From positions 558,001 to 622,000 of the forward strand of contig NC_017733.1 in NCBI RefSeq assembly GCF_000259235.1: 64,000 nucleotides of DNA, read 5' to 3'. The position numbers were made by a program, and so were the translations under genes. Shown here in pieces: positions 26,051-35,065 of this stretch. Numbering within the stretch: position 1 is the stretch's first letter; every line of letters begins with the position of its first letter. The stretch is from Helicobacter pylori_CU. GTDB taxonomy: Bacteria; Campylobacterota; Campylobacteria; Campylobacterales; Helicobacteraceae. The notes beneath the pieces were generated by a model. That model did not search any database and was not told the DNA's origin. It saw only the letters and a program-made list of their open reading frames with translations.

Positions 26051-27364
26051 TTAGCCTAATAGTAACGCTCCAACCACCCCAAAAACAATCAAAGGGAGAT
26101 TATAGACTAAAAAAGTCGGCACGCATGTGTCATAGATATGATTGTGTTGGTTGTCTGCGTTAAGCCCGCAAGTAGGCCCCATGGTGCTATCGCTAGCCGG
26201 TGAGCCTGCATCGCCTAAGGCTGCGGCTATGCCGATGAGTAAAATCATAGATTCTATGCTAAAACCTAATTTCGCGCATAAAGGGACATAAAACACAGCG
26301 ATAATAGGAATAGTGCCAAAAGAAGTCCCTATCCCCATAGTGATAAAAAGCCCTACAACAAGCATTAAAAAAGCCCCTAAAAACTTCCCTTGGATCACGC
26401 TTGTGATCGCATTCACTAAGCCATCTATCGCATGCACTTTTTGCAACACTTCTCCAAACCCGCTAGCCACTAGCATCACAAAAGCGATAAACGCCATCAT
26501 TTTCACACTATCATCCATAAGCGAGTCGGTTTCTTTAAACTTAATACCACGCCCTAGTAAGATGATCGCTAACGCTAAAAAGGCGGCTAAGGGCATCGAA
26601 TCGGTGGCTAATTGGATCACAAACGCCACGACAATCCCTATAAAAGTCAAATAGTCATGGTAGTTTAATTGAAGCGAGGCGTAATCTTCTATATTAAAAG
26701 ATTTTTCTTGGTAGTGTCTGGGTTTTTTGTATAGCGTTAATACGGCTAAAAATAGCCCAACGACCATCGCTAATCCCGCTATCCACATCACTCCCGTGAT
26801 TTGCGCTATGGTGGTGCTAACGCCATTGGCTTTCAATTGCTCTAAAATGGTGGTTTGAAAAATCAAGCCAAACCCTACAGGAAGCACCAAGTAGGGGGCT
26901 TGCAAGCCAAAGGTTAAAGCACAAGCGACCGCTCTTCTATCCAATTCTAGCCGGTTCATCAAATGCAAAAGAGAGGGGATTAAAATAGGGATAAAAGCGA
27001 TATGCACCGGCACTAAATTCTGCGAAAAGCATGCGATGAAAGCGATCAAAAAGCAAAAAGTGGATCGCTTGTAATCCATTAAGCCTATTAATTTATTCAA
27101 AGCGACTTTAATGAGGTTGCTTTTAGCGATCGCTACCGCTAAAGCCCCTAAAAGGATGTAGCTTAAAGCGATGTTTAAATTGCCTTTCATACCGTCTATC
27201 ATCGCATTAAAACTCTCTGTGATTCCAAGCCCTCCCATAAGCCCTGCTATGAGAGTCGCGCTAATCATAGAAAGCATGACATTGAGCCTTAAAAGGCTAA
27301 GAACGCACATGCAAATGATGGCCACAAAGGCAGGATTGCTCCATACAGAGCTATTTTCTAGCAT
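26051..27364 (-). CDS. Na+/H+ antiporter-family integral membrane protein
   Basis: A 437-residue protein with about ten to twelve membrane helices. The block GDAGSPASDSTMGPTCGLNADNQHNHIYDTCVP-type segment near the C-terminus (positions about 390-425, key residues GDAGSPASDST) is characteristic of the NhaC/YuiF-like antiporter and transporter family. Substrate is uncertain: sodium/proton or amino acid/proton exchange are both described for relatives. GGAG precedes the ATG. Its TAA stop abuts the MATE gene, implying a two-gene operon. Confidence 0.72.
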   Translation of the reverse strand: MLENSSVWSNPAFVAIICMCVLSLLRLNVMLSMISATLIAGLMGGLGITESFNAMIDGMKGNLNIALSYILLGALAVAIAKSNLIKVALNKLIGLMDYKRSTFCFLIAFIACFSQNLVPVHIAFIPILIPSLLHLMNRLELDRRAVACALTFGLQAPYLVLPVGFGLIFQTTILEQLKANGVSTTIAQITGVMWIAGLAMVVGLFLAVLTLYKKPRHYQEKSFNIEDYASLQLNYHDYLTFIGIVVAFVIQLATDSMPLAAFLALAIILLGRGIKFKETDSLMDDSVKMMAFIAFVMLVASGFGEVLQKVHAIDGLVNAITSVIQGKFLGAFLMLVVGLFITMGIGTSFGTIPIIAVFYVPLCAKLGFSIESMILLIGIAAALGDAGSPASDSTMGPTCGLNADNQHNHIYDTCVPTFLVYNLPLIVFGVVGALLLG

Positions 27365-27490
27365 TTTTGCTCCTTGTTAAAATGAAAATACCGCGCAAAA
27401 ATGATAGAATTTTTGCGCTTGTTTAGCGCAAAAAATTGCATCTACCATGTTTAACCCTTTCTAACTTTAAATCTTAAATTGATTGACTGA

Positions 27491-28369
27491 TTAAATATAG
27501 CGTTTCAACAAATCGTTATAAAAATCAATGCGCCTGTCTCTTAAAAACGGCCACATTCGGCGCACTTCTTCGGTGCGTTCTAAATCAATTTCCGCATACA
27601 AAATCTCTTCTTTATCGCTCGCTTTAGCTAAAAACTCGCCCAAAGCCCCCACCACAAAACTAGAGCCAAAAAAAGTAATGCCCCCCTTAATCGCGCCACT
27701 AGGATCTAACTCTACGCCCACTCTGTTAGTCGCAATCAAAGGCAAGCCATTAGCGATCGCATGCCCTCTTTGGATGGTCTCCCATGCGTTTTGCTGACGC
27801 TTTTTTTCTTCATTAGAATCTTCTTCTAAAAACCCTATCGCGCTAGGATAGATTAAAATTTCTGCCCCTTTTAAAGCCATGATCCTTGCTGCTTCAGGAT
27901 ACCACTGATCCCAGCACACCATAAGCCCTAATTTCCCCACGCTTGTAATAATAGGCTCAAAGCCCAAATCCCCCGGCGTGAAATAAAATTTTTCATAAAA
28001 CCCTGGGTCATCAGGAATGTGCATTTTGCGATACACTCCAGCGATTGAGCCATCTTTTTCAAACACAACCGCGCTGTTGTGATACAACCCTTTAGCGCGT
28101 TTTTCAAATAAAGAAGCGACAAGCACCACTTGAAATTTTTGAGCTAAAGCGCTAAAAAAAGCCTTATCTTCTTCAAAATACTCGCCCAAATCAAAAAATT
28201 TAGGGTTTTCGCTTTGACAAAAATAACTATAAGGGTTCAATTCTTGCAACACCACTAAATTGGTTTTAGGGTGTTTTTTTAGCGCTTGTTCAAGCAAGTT
28301 CGCTGTATGCTCTATGGTTTTTTTTCTAGAGCCGCAATAAGCATGCTGGAGGATGCTCGCACAAATCAT
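27491..28369 (-). CDS. aguB: N-carbamoylputrescine amidase-like nitrilase-superfamily hydrolase
   Basis: AguB hydrolyses N-carbamoylputrescine to putrescine, CO2 and ammonia in polyamine synthesis. The 292-residue protein carries the nitrilase triad: Glu in VLQELNPY, Lys in YRKMHIPDDP and Cys in LMVCWDQWYPEAAR. That CWDQWYPE block is the AguB-type form. Beta-ureidopropionase is the nearest alternative. It starts three bases after the stop of the small acidic ORF and is probably coupled to it. Confidence 0.85.
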   Translation of the reverse strand: MICASILQHAYCGSRKKTIEHTANLLEQALKKHPKTNLVVLQELNPYSYFCQSENPKFFDLGEYFEEDKAFFSALAQKFQVVLVASLFEKRAKGLYHNSAVVFEKDGSIAGVYRKMHIPDDPGFYEKFYFTPGDLGFEPIITSVGKLGLMVCWDQWYPEAARIMALKGAEILIYPSAIGFLEEDSNEEKKRQQNAWETIQRGHAIANGLPLIATNRVGVELDPSGAIKGGITFFGSSFVVGALGEFLAKASDKEEILYAEIDLERTEEVRRMWPFLRDRRIDFYNDLLKRYI

Positions 28370-28372
28370 TTT

Positions 28373-28495
28373 TCACTCTTCTTCATAATCAGAGTTATAG
28401 TCTTCATAATCGTCATCATCATAGACATTCTTATAATCCCCATACTCTTCATCTTCTTCTTCAAAATCTTCCAATTCGTCTTCGTAATCTTTCAT
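28373..28495 (-). CDS. 40-residue, extremely acidic tyrosine-rich protein
   Basis: The ORF starts at ATG 28495 (GTGGA immediately upstream and AAAGG a little further) and ends at TGA 28373. The product MKDYEDELEDFEEEDEEYGD... has 23 Asp/Glu and 7 Tyr among 40 residues. It is followed after three bases by aguB, so translation may be coupled. Its opposite strand encodes an artefactual hydrophobic ORF. It could be a metal- or polyamine-binding peptide or an antizyme-like regulator; those ideas come only from composition and position. Confidence 0.55.
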   Translation of the reverse strand: MKDYEDELEDFEEEDEEYGDYKNVYDDDDYEDYNSDYEEE

Positions 28496-28520
28496 TCCAC
28501 TGCCTTTCGTTGTTAATATC

Positions 28521-29180
28521 TTATTTGATAATATCTTGCACGACTTCACTCGCTATTTGCAAACCAAAACTCGCCGTAACTGCATTAAAACTCCCAAGCT
28601 CTATGCAATGCGGGACTTCAGGGCTAAAAACCACTTTAAAATCCCCTTTAAAACGGCGTTTTTTTAAAAAATCCCTAAATTTACGCCCGAATTTATCGCC
28701 ATAGCTTTCCCACACGCTCCTTACTTGGATGTGTTTAGGGTTCAAACGCTTCGCACTCCCCATAGAGCTGATAAATTTCCCGTAAGCGAAATTCTGGCAT
28801 TTTATCGCCAAGCTTGTTTTAATAGGCAAATCGTCCATGCAATCTAAAATGTAATCATAATCTCTAAAATTAAATGAATTTAAAAACGCTTCATCTATGC
28901 GATAATTCAAAGCTTGAATGCCCTTATAGAGATCCTGCAACACCAACACTTTAGATTCTCCTATCCTTTCTGAGCCAATCTGGCGGTTTTGATTGGTAAC
29001 ATCAAACACGTCCTTATCAATAATAGTGATTTGCCCTATCCCCACACGATACAAAGCGTCTAGTGCAAAGCCCCCAACGCCCCCCACACCACAGATTAAA
29101 ACCCTTTGTTGGCGGATTTTTTCAAAATCGTTTTTAAACAACCACCTTATGCGCGTGAATCTATCTATGGGTTCAGACAA
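28521..29180 (-). CDS. ThiF/MoeB-superfamily adenylyltransferase, TcdA-like
   Basis: The 219-residue protein has the Rossmann nucleotide site GVGGVGGFALDAL (about 31-43) and the conserved DVTNQNRQ block (about 60-67), with RFTRIRWLF at the start. This arrangement matches TcdA (YgdL/CsdL), which cyclises t6A to ct6A at position 37 of tRNAs, better than MoeB or ThiF, because the zinc CxxC pairs of MoeB are absent. H. pylori genomes list it as MoeB in my memory (HP0755). It stands 25 bases upstream of the acidic ORF on the same strand. Confidence 0.72.
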   Translation of the reverse strand: MSEPIDRFTRIRWLFKNDFEKIRQQRVLICGVGGVGGFALDALYRVGIGQITIIDKDVFDVTNQNRQIGSERIGESKVLVLQDLYKGIQALNYRIDEAFLNSFNFRDYDYILDCMDDLPIKTSLAIKCQNFAYGKFISSMGSAKRLNPKHIQVRSVWESYGDKFGRKFRDFLKKRRFKGDFKVVFSPEVPHCIELGSFNAVTASFGLQIASEVVQDIIK

Positions 29181-29232
29181 TCTTTAGCCTTCAATAAAAA
29201 TAGTGCTTTTATTGTATCGTAGTTTAAAAAAT

Positions 29233-29472
29233 CTAAGACAAAAATTTTTGAATCTTCTTAGCCTTATGCATTTGCGATTGCAGTTCTTCTTTTTCTTTTT
29301 CTAATAGTTCAATGCTTTGGGCTATCATTTCCTTAAGGCTTAAAAGCGTGTTTAAATCTGAGCTTTTTATTTGCTCTAAAGAAAGGCGCTCTATCAATGA
29401 AAAGGCGAGTTTGGAATCCTTTTTAACAAGAGCGATTTTAAAGGAATCTAATAACGCATCAGGCGAGTTCAT
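29233..29472 (-). CDS. FliT-like small flagellar protein
   Basis: A 79-residue helical protein ending KKIQKFLS, without membrane or signal segments. It overlaps fliS by 14 bases and closes the flaG-fliD-fliS run, the place where FliT, the chaperone of the filament cap FliD, sits in many bacteria. Size and charged helix content fit FliT, but no diagnostic motif exists, so this is inference from context. Confidence 0.6.
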   Translation of the reverse strand: MNSPDALLDSFKIALVKKDSKLAFSLIERLSLEQIKSSDLNTLLSLKEMIAQSIELLEKEKEELQSQMHKAKKIQKFLS

Positions 29473-29839
29473 CTGAATGGATTTCCCTCCATGCCTCTAA
29501 CAACCCCCTAGCCACATTCAACACCGAATCAATCTTACTCGCATCATTTTCCACATTGGCCTGCGTTAAAACTTTGATTTGATGGGTGTATAAGCCTGTA
29601 AGATACACCGCCACTTCCCCCCCTTTTTCATAATCTAAAATATTCAACAACTCCGTGAAAATATCCGTAACCCTATTAATATAATAGATTTTTTTTTCAA
29701 TGTCTTCATTTTCAATACAGCGTTTGGCTTGCGAAGAAAATCTCAAAATCCCTTCATAAAGCATTTCAATGAGTTTTGCCGGAGATTCCACACTCACTCT
29801 GTTATGCTGGTAGGCTTGATAAGCGTTAGCGTATTGCAT
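29459..29839 (-). CDS. fliS: Flagellin export chaperone FliS
   Basis: FliS binds the C-terminus of flagellin and stops premature polymerisation before export. The 126-residue protein begins with the family signature YANAYQAYQHNRVSVESPAKLIEMLYEGILRF (residues 3-34; key YQ, P-KLI-MLY-G), and has the usual all-helical length. It lies between fliD (40 bases upstream) and the FliT-like gene. Confidence 0.95.
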   Translation of the reverse strand: MQYANAYQAYQHNRVSVESPAKLIEMLYEGILRFSSQAKRCIENEDIEKKIYYINRVTDIFTELLNILDYEKGGEVAVYLTGLYTHQIKVLTQANVENDASKIDSVLNVARGLLEAWREIHSDELA

Positions 29840-29879
29840 AATGTTCCTTTATCCTTTAAAATTGATAACTCTCTGTTTT

Positions 29880-31937
29880 TTAATTCTTTTTAGCCGCCGC
29901 TTGATCGATCATCATTTGCACGGAATTGAATTTTTGATTCGCTTTAGAGATTTGACTATCATAAGCCGCGAAGCGCTCCGCCATGATGTTGTAGCGGGTT
30001 TTTAAAAGCTCTTGAGCGTTTTCTTTGTCTTTGGTCAGGCTTTTAGCGTCTCTGTCTAGGGAATCTTCATAAATTTTTAATTTAGCGTTCCCTCCATCTA
30101 TGAGATTGGCGATGACTTGATTGAATTTAGAAAAAATGCCCTCTTGGTGGATTTCTCTGCCCCCCATATCCTTGCTATCGCTCCCATAGAAAAAATCTTG
30201 AGTCGCTTTAGGGTTAGAATTTAGCGCACTTGATAATTTAGCTTCATCCAAACTCATCACGCCCTTATCGTCTAAACTAAGCCCGTATTTCATCAAGCTT
30301 TCTACCCCATTATCCGTATGCACGCTATAAGAAAACACATTATTAAGAGAGGATCTAATGGTGCGAATATCGCCCACGCCGTTAAAAATCCCAGCGATTT
30401 TAGTGTCAGCGTCATAACGCGTGTCTTCGTCTAATTTAGGGATAAGCTCATTATAAGCTTTGACAAATTCCTTAAGGCTGTCTATAATGGCTTGATTGTC
30501 TCTGCTCACGCTGATAATAGCAGGTTTATTAGGCTCTGTGGTTTGCTCTAAAGTGATATTAACCCCGCTAATCACATCATTGACCTCATTAGTGGGGCGC
30601 GTGATGCTCACCCCATTATAAGTGAATTCTGAATCGCTCGCTTTTTGCAAATTCTTAGACATAAAAAGCGTGTTTTGTGAAGCTTCATAAGATTGCACCA
30701 TGCCAGCGCTCAAACCCAAATCCTTCAAACTATTCTTGCCTAAAGCGTCTTCGCCCTTAATGGTGAGCATTCCGGTTTTAGAATTGATCACAAGCTTGCC
30801 TTCGGCGTTTTTAAACGCATTCAAGCCTTCTTTAGTGTTGATCGCCTGAATGATAGCGTCTGTGTTTTCTTCGCTGGTGTTGCTCTCTTTGGTTAAGGCT
30901 TTTAAATCCAGTTTTTGGCCATTCAAGCTAACCACCCCTTCTAATTTACCCTCTTTTATCGTGCGAGCGCTTTTTAACAAATCGCTTTCTTGGGTGGTGG
31001 TTTGCAAAAACCCAAGCTCTTTAGCCTTACTCCCTTTAATTTCAATGTTTCCCCCACGCCTGTCATTAATGATTAAAGATTCCCCCCCATGAAGAGTGTC
31101 TATGGAAATATCCCCATTAGCGATCAAGTCTTTAAAATTAGGGTCGTTTTCTAAAGCCTGCTCCATAGCCTTTTGGATCGCCGCGTTTTTTTGCTTGATA
31201 GAAGTGCTTTCAGGGAGCTCTAGCATGATAGGGACTTCATGCATGCTCCCATCAGCCCCCTTTAAATTCAAACTCACTTCACTTTTCCCGCTTCCATCAA
31301 CCCCCAAAGAAAGGGCGTTTTTGTTAGTGAGCGTGGATTGGAGATGTGAGCCAAAATAGACTCGGTTGTCTTCGCCGGTGTTTTTGGTATTCACCATTAA
31401 TTGGTAGGGGTCATTCCCTCCTGTTTTCATCACAATGCCCATCACTTCGCCATTGGTAGCGTCCGTGATGCTTTGAGCCACATCGCCTAAAGTCATTCCT
31501 GCTTTAATATCAACGGCGTAGTCCTTGTTTTGCGTGTAAAATTTGAGCGTGGTATCCACTTGGCTAAAAATATCATCTCTTGAAGAAAATTTCGCCCCTA
31601 ATTCGTTAATATCGCCTTGCGCTAAATTTTGCACATCCACTTTAATATCTTGAATAGGCACGCCAGCCCCCACGCTCGCGCTCAACGCATCGCCTGTAAC
31701 ATTGCTTTTTCGGCTGATATAAGTGGAATAATCTGAAAGCGTTTTAACCGGGCCTTTTAGAGATGAAAGGAGCGTTTTAATTTCTACAAGGGCTTTTTGT
31801 TTTTCAACATTTTGCTCCATTTTCTTGTCTAAAGGGGCGATTAACGCTTTTTCATCAGCATCCTTAAGCTTGTCAATCACATCGTAATTCAAAACCTTAC
31901 TGCCAAGCCCTAATGAGCTTAATGAACCTATTGCCAT
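29880..31937 (-). CDS. fliD: Flagellar filament cap protein FliD
   Basis: FliD (HAP2) caps the growing filament and helps flagellin fold; mutants are non-motile. The 685-residue protein has the FliD N-domain opening (GSLSSLGLGSKVLNYDVIDKLKDADE), a long variable middle and a C-terminal coiled coil (LYEDSLDRDAKSLTKDKENAQ... MIDQAAAKKN). FliD proteins of Helicobacter are long like this. It follows flaG by 16 bases under the shared sigma-28 promoter. Confidence 0.96.
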   Translation of the reverse strand: MAIGSLSSLGLGSKVLNYDVIDKLKDADEKALIAPLDKKMEQNVEKQKALVEIKTLLSSLKGPVKTLSDYSTYISRKSNVTGDALSASVGAGVPIQDIKVDVQNLAQGDINELGAKFSSRDDIFSQVDTTLKFYTQNKDYAVDIKAGMTLGDVAQSITDATNGEVMGIVMKTGGNDPYQLMVNTKNTGEDNRVYFGSHLQSTLTNKNALSLGVDGSGKSEVSLNLKGADGSMHEVPIMLELPESTSIKQKNAAIQKAMEQALENDPNFKDLIANGDISIDTLHGGESLIINDRRGGNIEIKGSKAKELGFLQTTTQESDLLKSARTIKEGKLEGVVSLNGQKLDLKALTKESNTSEENTDAIIQAINTKEGLNAFKNAEGKLVINSKTGMLTIKGEDALGKNSLKDLGLSAGMVQSYEASQNTLFMSKNLQKASDSEFTYNGVSITRPTNEVNDVISGVNITLEQTTEPNKPAIISVSRDNQAIIDSLKEFVKAYNELIPKLDEDTRYDADTKIAGIFNGVGDIRTIRSSLNNVFSYSVHTDNGVESLMKYGLSLDDKGVMSLDEAKLSSALNSNPKATQDFFYGSDSKDMGGREIHQEGIFSKFNQVIANLIDGGNAKLKIYEDSLDRDAKSLTKDKENAQELLKTRYNIMAERFAAYDSQISKANQKFNSVQMMIDQAAAKKN

Positions 31938-31953
31938 GTTTTACCTCTAATGT

Positions 31954-32313
31954 TTAGCCTCTCTTATCAAAGATAATGCCTATCACATCGCGCATTCTTT
32001 GCATAAGCTCCACGGCTTCTTTAGAGGGTATTTCTCTTATCACTTTATCCCCATTAGCGTCTTTGACTGAAACCACTAACCCTTTGATCGTATCGTTATA
32101 ACTAAAATTAATATCCGTGCCAATGCGTTTCATTTCTTCATTCAGACGCTCGCTCAATAATTCTAGCTTGGGTTTGTATTGATCAGGGTCTATTGTTGTC
32201 TTAGATTCATCAATAGTGTTTATCGTATTTGTGCGACTGATCTCTTTTGTGGGGGTTGTTTGAACGCTTGTGTGAGATGTGGGAATCCCAATCCCTTGAA
32301 CTTCATTGACCAT
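31954..32313 (-). CDS. flaG: Flagellar protein FlaG
   Basis: From ATG 32313 (GGAGG five bases upstream) the product has 119 residues. The C-terminal half shows the FlaG pattern: LSERLNEEMKRIGTDINFSY, then VVSVKDANGDKVIREIPSKEAVELMQRM. FlaG influences filament length and swimming. A TTG four codons upstream overlaps the Shine-Dalgarno and is unlikely. First gene after the sigma-28 promoter. Confidence 0.92.
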   Translation of the reverse strand: MVNEVQGIGIPTSHTSVQTTPTKEISRTNTINTIDESKTTIDPDQYKPKLELLSERLNEEMKRIGTDINFSYNDTIKGLVVSVKDANGDKVIREIPSKEAVELMQRMRDVIGIIFDKRG

Positions 32314-32381
32314 AAAAACCTCCAAATTTTTCCATGCCTACAAGTATAATGATTTATTTGTTTGCATAAGCTCTTTAGCCA

Positions 32382-32408
32382 ATATCGGCAATAAAAATGA
32401 TTTGTTTA
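32382..32408 (-). promoter_or_regulatory. Sigma-28 (FliA) promoter of flaG-fliD-fliS
   Basis: On the minus strand TAAA (32408-32405) is followed after exactly 15 bases by GCCGATAT (32389-32382), matching the flagellar sigma-28 consensus TAAA-N15-GCCGATAA at all but one position. It lies across the end of the EnvC-like gene and about 70 bases before flaG. Confidence 0.82.
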
Positions 32409-33608
32409 ATTGCGTGCGATGAGTTCTAAGGGGTTAATGTGCTTTTCTCTCATGGTAACTTCAAAGCCCAAGCGTTGATCAATGCGCCCTAAAACATAGC
32501 CTTTTTGGATCCGCATGCCGCTTTTAATGGTGGGGGCGATTTTATCCAATTGAGAATAAATCGTGCGGATGCCGTTTTTATGCTCAATGATAACGACTTT
32601 TTTAAGCATGTTGATTTCTTTAGCGAACACGATTTTTCCGTCTAAAACATTACGCACCAAAGCGTTTGGGGTTTTTGACACTAGCGTAATAGACTCGCTA
32701 AAAATTTTTAAATTATAAACTGGGTCAATATAGGGGCCAAATTTTTGCACCACTTCATAATCGTTCAAAGGAGCGATCGTTTTTGGTCCGTTATAGCTCG
32801 TGGTGTTGATATTTTGATAAGAGCTAGCCACTTGTTTGACTTCTAAGGCTTGAGAAGATTTTTTCAAACTGACCCTCTCTTCATTTTCCCTATTTTGTTT
32901 GATGATATTCAAGCGTTTTAAAAGAGCGTTTAAATTTTGGCGCTCTTTTTCTAAAAGGGTTAATCGTTGGTTATAGATCGCATAGTCTTTTTGCATGCTC
33001 AAAATGAGCTTATTTTGTTCGGTTTGCAAGGATTTTAAGGTTATTTCACGAGTTTTTTGCTCATCTATGACAGATGAGATTTTTTGAATACTGCTTTTGA
33101 CTTTTAAAGCTTGCGTATTGAGATCTTTTTCTTCTTGGCTCAATTGCGACATTTTAGACAGAGTGCTTTGGTGCAAGTTTTCAAACGCCACTTGCAAAAT
33201 CACATCATTAGAAGAGGCTAAATTCTGCCCCTTTAGGGCTTGTGAAAAAAGAAAATCCTCTAAAAGCGTATCAAACACCCTCTTTTGTAAAAACGATCGT
33301 TGTTTTTGCAAATGATCTAAAGACTTGCGGTAGTTGGTTAGGACTTTTTCTTGCGCCAAACTTTCGTTACGATTTTTTTCAAGACTCTTTTTTAAGGCAA
33401 CCATTTGGCGCTCCATCTCAGCTTTTTGAAGCTCTTTAGATCGGATCGCTTCACCTAAAGAACTCAAACGGCTGTTTAGTTGGTTTTTTTCTTCATGGGT
33501 TTTTTTTAAAAGGGTTTCTTTGTGCTGAATGTCTTTAGCAATATCGCTCACTTTTTGCGTGTTAGCTGATAGTAAGATGGCTAACAAAAATATTCCTAAT
33601 TTATACAT
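32406..33608 (-). CDS. EnvC-like murein hydrolase activator (degenerate M23 protein)
   Basis: The 400-residue product has a signal peptide (LFLLAILLSANT), a long coiled coil (about 20-240) and a C-terminal LytM/M23 domain (about 285-400). The metalloprotease residues are degraded: the usual HxGxD is replaced near KIFSESITL, and HLS-type HxH is IYSQL. That is the pattern of EnvC, which activates amidases rather than cutting wall. It overlaps ftsX by 8 bases, so FtsE-FtsX-EnvC are one unit. AmiA at 14229 is the obvious target. Confidence 0.82.
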   Translation of the reverse strand: MYKLGIFLLAILLSANTQKVSDIAKDIQHKETLLKKTHEEKNQLNSRLSSLGEAIRSKELQKAEMERQMVALKKSLEKNRNESLAQEKVLTNYRKSLDHLQKQRSFLQKRVFDTLLEDFLFSQALKGQNLASSNDVILQVAFENLHQSTLSKMSQLSQEEKDLNTQALKVKSSIQKISSVIDEQKTREITLKSLQTEQNKLILSMQKDYAIYNQRLTLLEKERQNLNALLKRLNIIKQNRENEERVSLKKSSQALEVKQVASSYQNINTTSYNGPKTIAPLNDYEVVQKFGPYIDPVYNLKIFSESITLVSKTPNALVRNVLDGKIVFAKEINMLKKVVIIEHKNGIRTIYSQLDKIAPTIKSGMRIQKGYVLGRIDQRLGFEVTMREKHINPLELIARN

Positions 33609-34419
33609 GTCTAGTCCTCCAAGCTACAAGTAAAACAGAAACAAATGAGACCACAAGGCTAAAAAGCAGTCCCCATAAAAAATGGTTTAAAACAAACACG
33701 CCTCCTATAATACCCAAAGTATCCATCGTTTTTTCAAAACCTTTTTGCGAAGTGATATAAAGCATGAGCATGGGGGCTAAAAAACTAGCGATTAAAGAAT
33801 CCATTAAAGCTATTTTATACAAAAACCCGTTTTTAAAAGACACCGAAGCCCCTAATAAATCCATGATCTCCAACCTCTCATGGTATTGATAGATCCAGAT
33901 GCGGACTTGCTTAAACATCAATAAAACCGATAAAACAAAGACCACTAACGCAAAGATATAGACCGCTGCTTTAATAAAACTCAAGAGATCATACACTTGC
34001 ATGTAAGTTTTAGCAAAGACTTCAACTTTTTGAACGCCAGGGATTTTGAGCAATTTTTCTTTAATGTTTTCTAAACGCTCTTGAGTGGGGAATGTGGAAA
34101 GTTGTAAAGAATAAAAAAAGGGTAAATTCTTTCTTAATTCCTTAAGCCCGTCTGTGCCTAAAGTTTTTTGAAGAGGCTCTAAAGAATAATTAGGATCAAT
34201 CTCTTTTAAAGCCGTGATTTCACTAAAATTTTGACGCAACAATTCCAAGCCTAATTTTTGCGTGCTGGCCAACACGACTGAATAATCTTCAATCAATTTT
34301 TTTTCTTTCTGTTCGATCGCTTGATTGATAAATAACACGCACTCCAAGCTAAACAATAACGCCACTAGGGGAATGATAAAGGCTAAATGCTTTTTAAGAG
34401 TATTCATAAACTTCCCCAT
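33601..34419 (-). CDS. ftsX: Cell division protein FtsX
   Basis: FtsX is the membrane partner of FtsE; it transmits ATP hydrolysis to periplasmic wall-hydrolase activators. The 272-residue protein has four membrane helices (about 13-32, 150-172, 200-222, 240-262) with the large periplasmic loop between the first two. It overlaps ftsE by 26 bases at its start and the EnvC-like gene at its end. Confidence 0.9.
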   Translation of the reverse strand: MGKFMNTLKKHLAFIIPLVALLFSLECVLFINQAIEQKEKKLIEDYSVVLASTQKLGLELLRQNFSEITALKEIDPNYSLEPLQKTLGTDGLKELRKNLPFFYSLQLSTFPTQERLENIKEKLLKIPGVQKVEVFAKTYMQVYDLLSFIKAAVYIFALVVFVLSVLLMFKQVRIWIYQYHERLEIMDLLGASVSFKNGFLYKIALMDSLIASFLAPMLMLYITSQKGFEKTMDTLGIIGGVFVLNHFLWGLLFSLVVSFVSVLLVAWRTRHV

Positions 34420-35065
34420 CTTCTATGTAAAATTTTCGGTGATAAGCGCTAAAATTTTTAGGGAATTTGTGCGTAACCACCACGATCGTAGCGTTTAATT
34501 GCGTGTTCATGCCCCTTAACAAGCTCCAGATTTTATCGCTAGAATAATCGTCTAAATTCCCGGTAGGCTCATCGGCTAAAATGAGTTCAGGGCAGTTCGC
34601 CATAGCCCTAGCCATAGCCACTCGCTGTTGTTCGCCCCCACTGAGCTCTTTGGGGTAGCGGTTAGCCTTATGGCGTAAATCAATATGCCCTAAAAGTTTT
34701 TCCAGCTGCAAGTGGCATTCTTCTTTTTTAACGCCACAAATAATCATCGGTAGTTTGATGTTTTGCTCAATCGTGTAATCTTGGATCAATTTATAATCTT
34801 GGAAAACCACGCCAATATTTTTACGCAAATCCAAAATTGTCGTTTTTGAAGCGTTGTTCATGTTGATATTGCAAACTTCTAATTTACCGCTAAAAAGTTT
34901 TAAATCCCCATAAAACGATCGCAAAAGCGTGCTTTTACCGCTCCCGCTAGGCCCTGAAATGAACACAAAATCCTTCCGTTTGATGCGTAAATTAGCATGC
35001 TTGATAACCGGTTCGTTTTGCTGGTATTGTAAGCATAGATTATTCGCTACGATGATCACACTCAT
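34394..35065 (-). CDS. ftsE: Cell division ATP-binding protein FtsE
   Basis: An ABC ATPase of 223 residues with Walker A GPSGSGKSTLL (about 36-46), signature LSGGEQQRVAMARA and Walker B LILADEPTGNLDD, plus the H-loop VVVTHK. With FtsX it controls septal peptidoglycan hydrolysis. Its ATG overlaps the end of trmB by four bases. Confidence 0.94.
   Translation of the reverse strand: MSVIIVANNLCLQYQQNEPVIKHANLRIKRKDFVFISGPSGSGKSTLLRSFYGDLKLFSGKLEVCNINMNNASKTTILDLRKNIGVVFQDYKLIQDYTIEQNIKLPMIICGVKKEECHLQLEKLLGHIDLRHKANRYPKELSGGEQQRVAMARAMANCPELILADEPTGNLDDYSSDKIWSLLRGMNTQLNATIVVVTHKFPKNFSAYHRKFYIEDGEVYEYS

Noticed and set aside
28286..28516. A 76-residue hydrophobic plus-strand ORF rich in I, F and V
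   Set aside because: It is the complement of the Asp/Glu codons of the minus-strand acidic ORF, whose frame has a ribosome binding site and tight coupling to aguB; the hydrophobic reading is a by-product.
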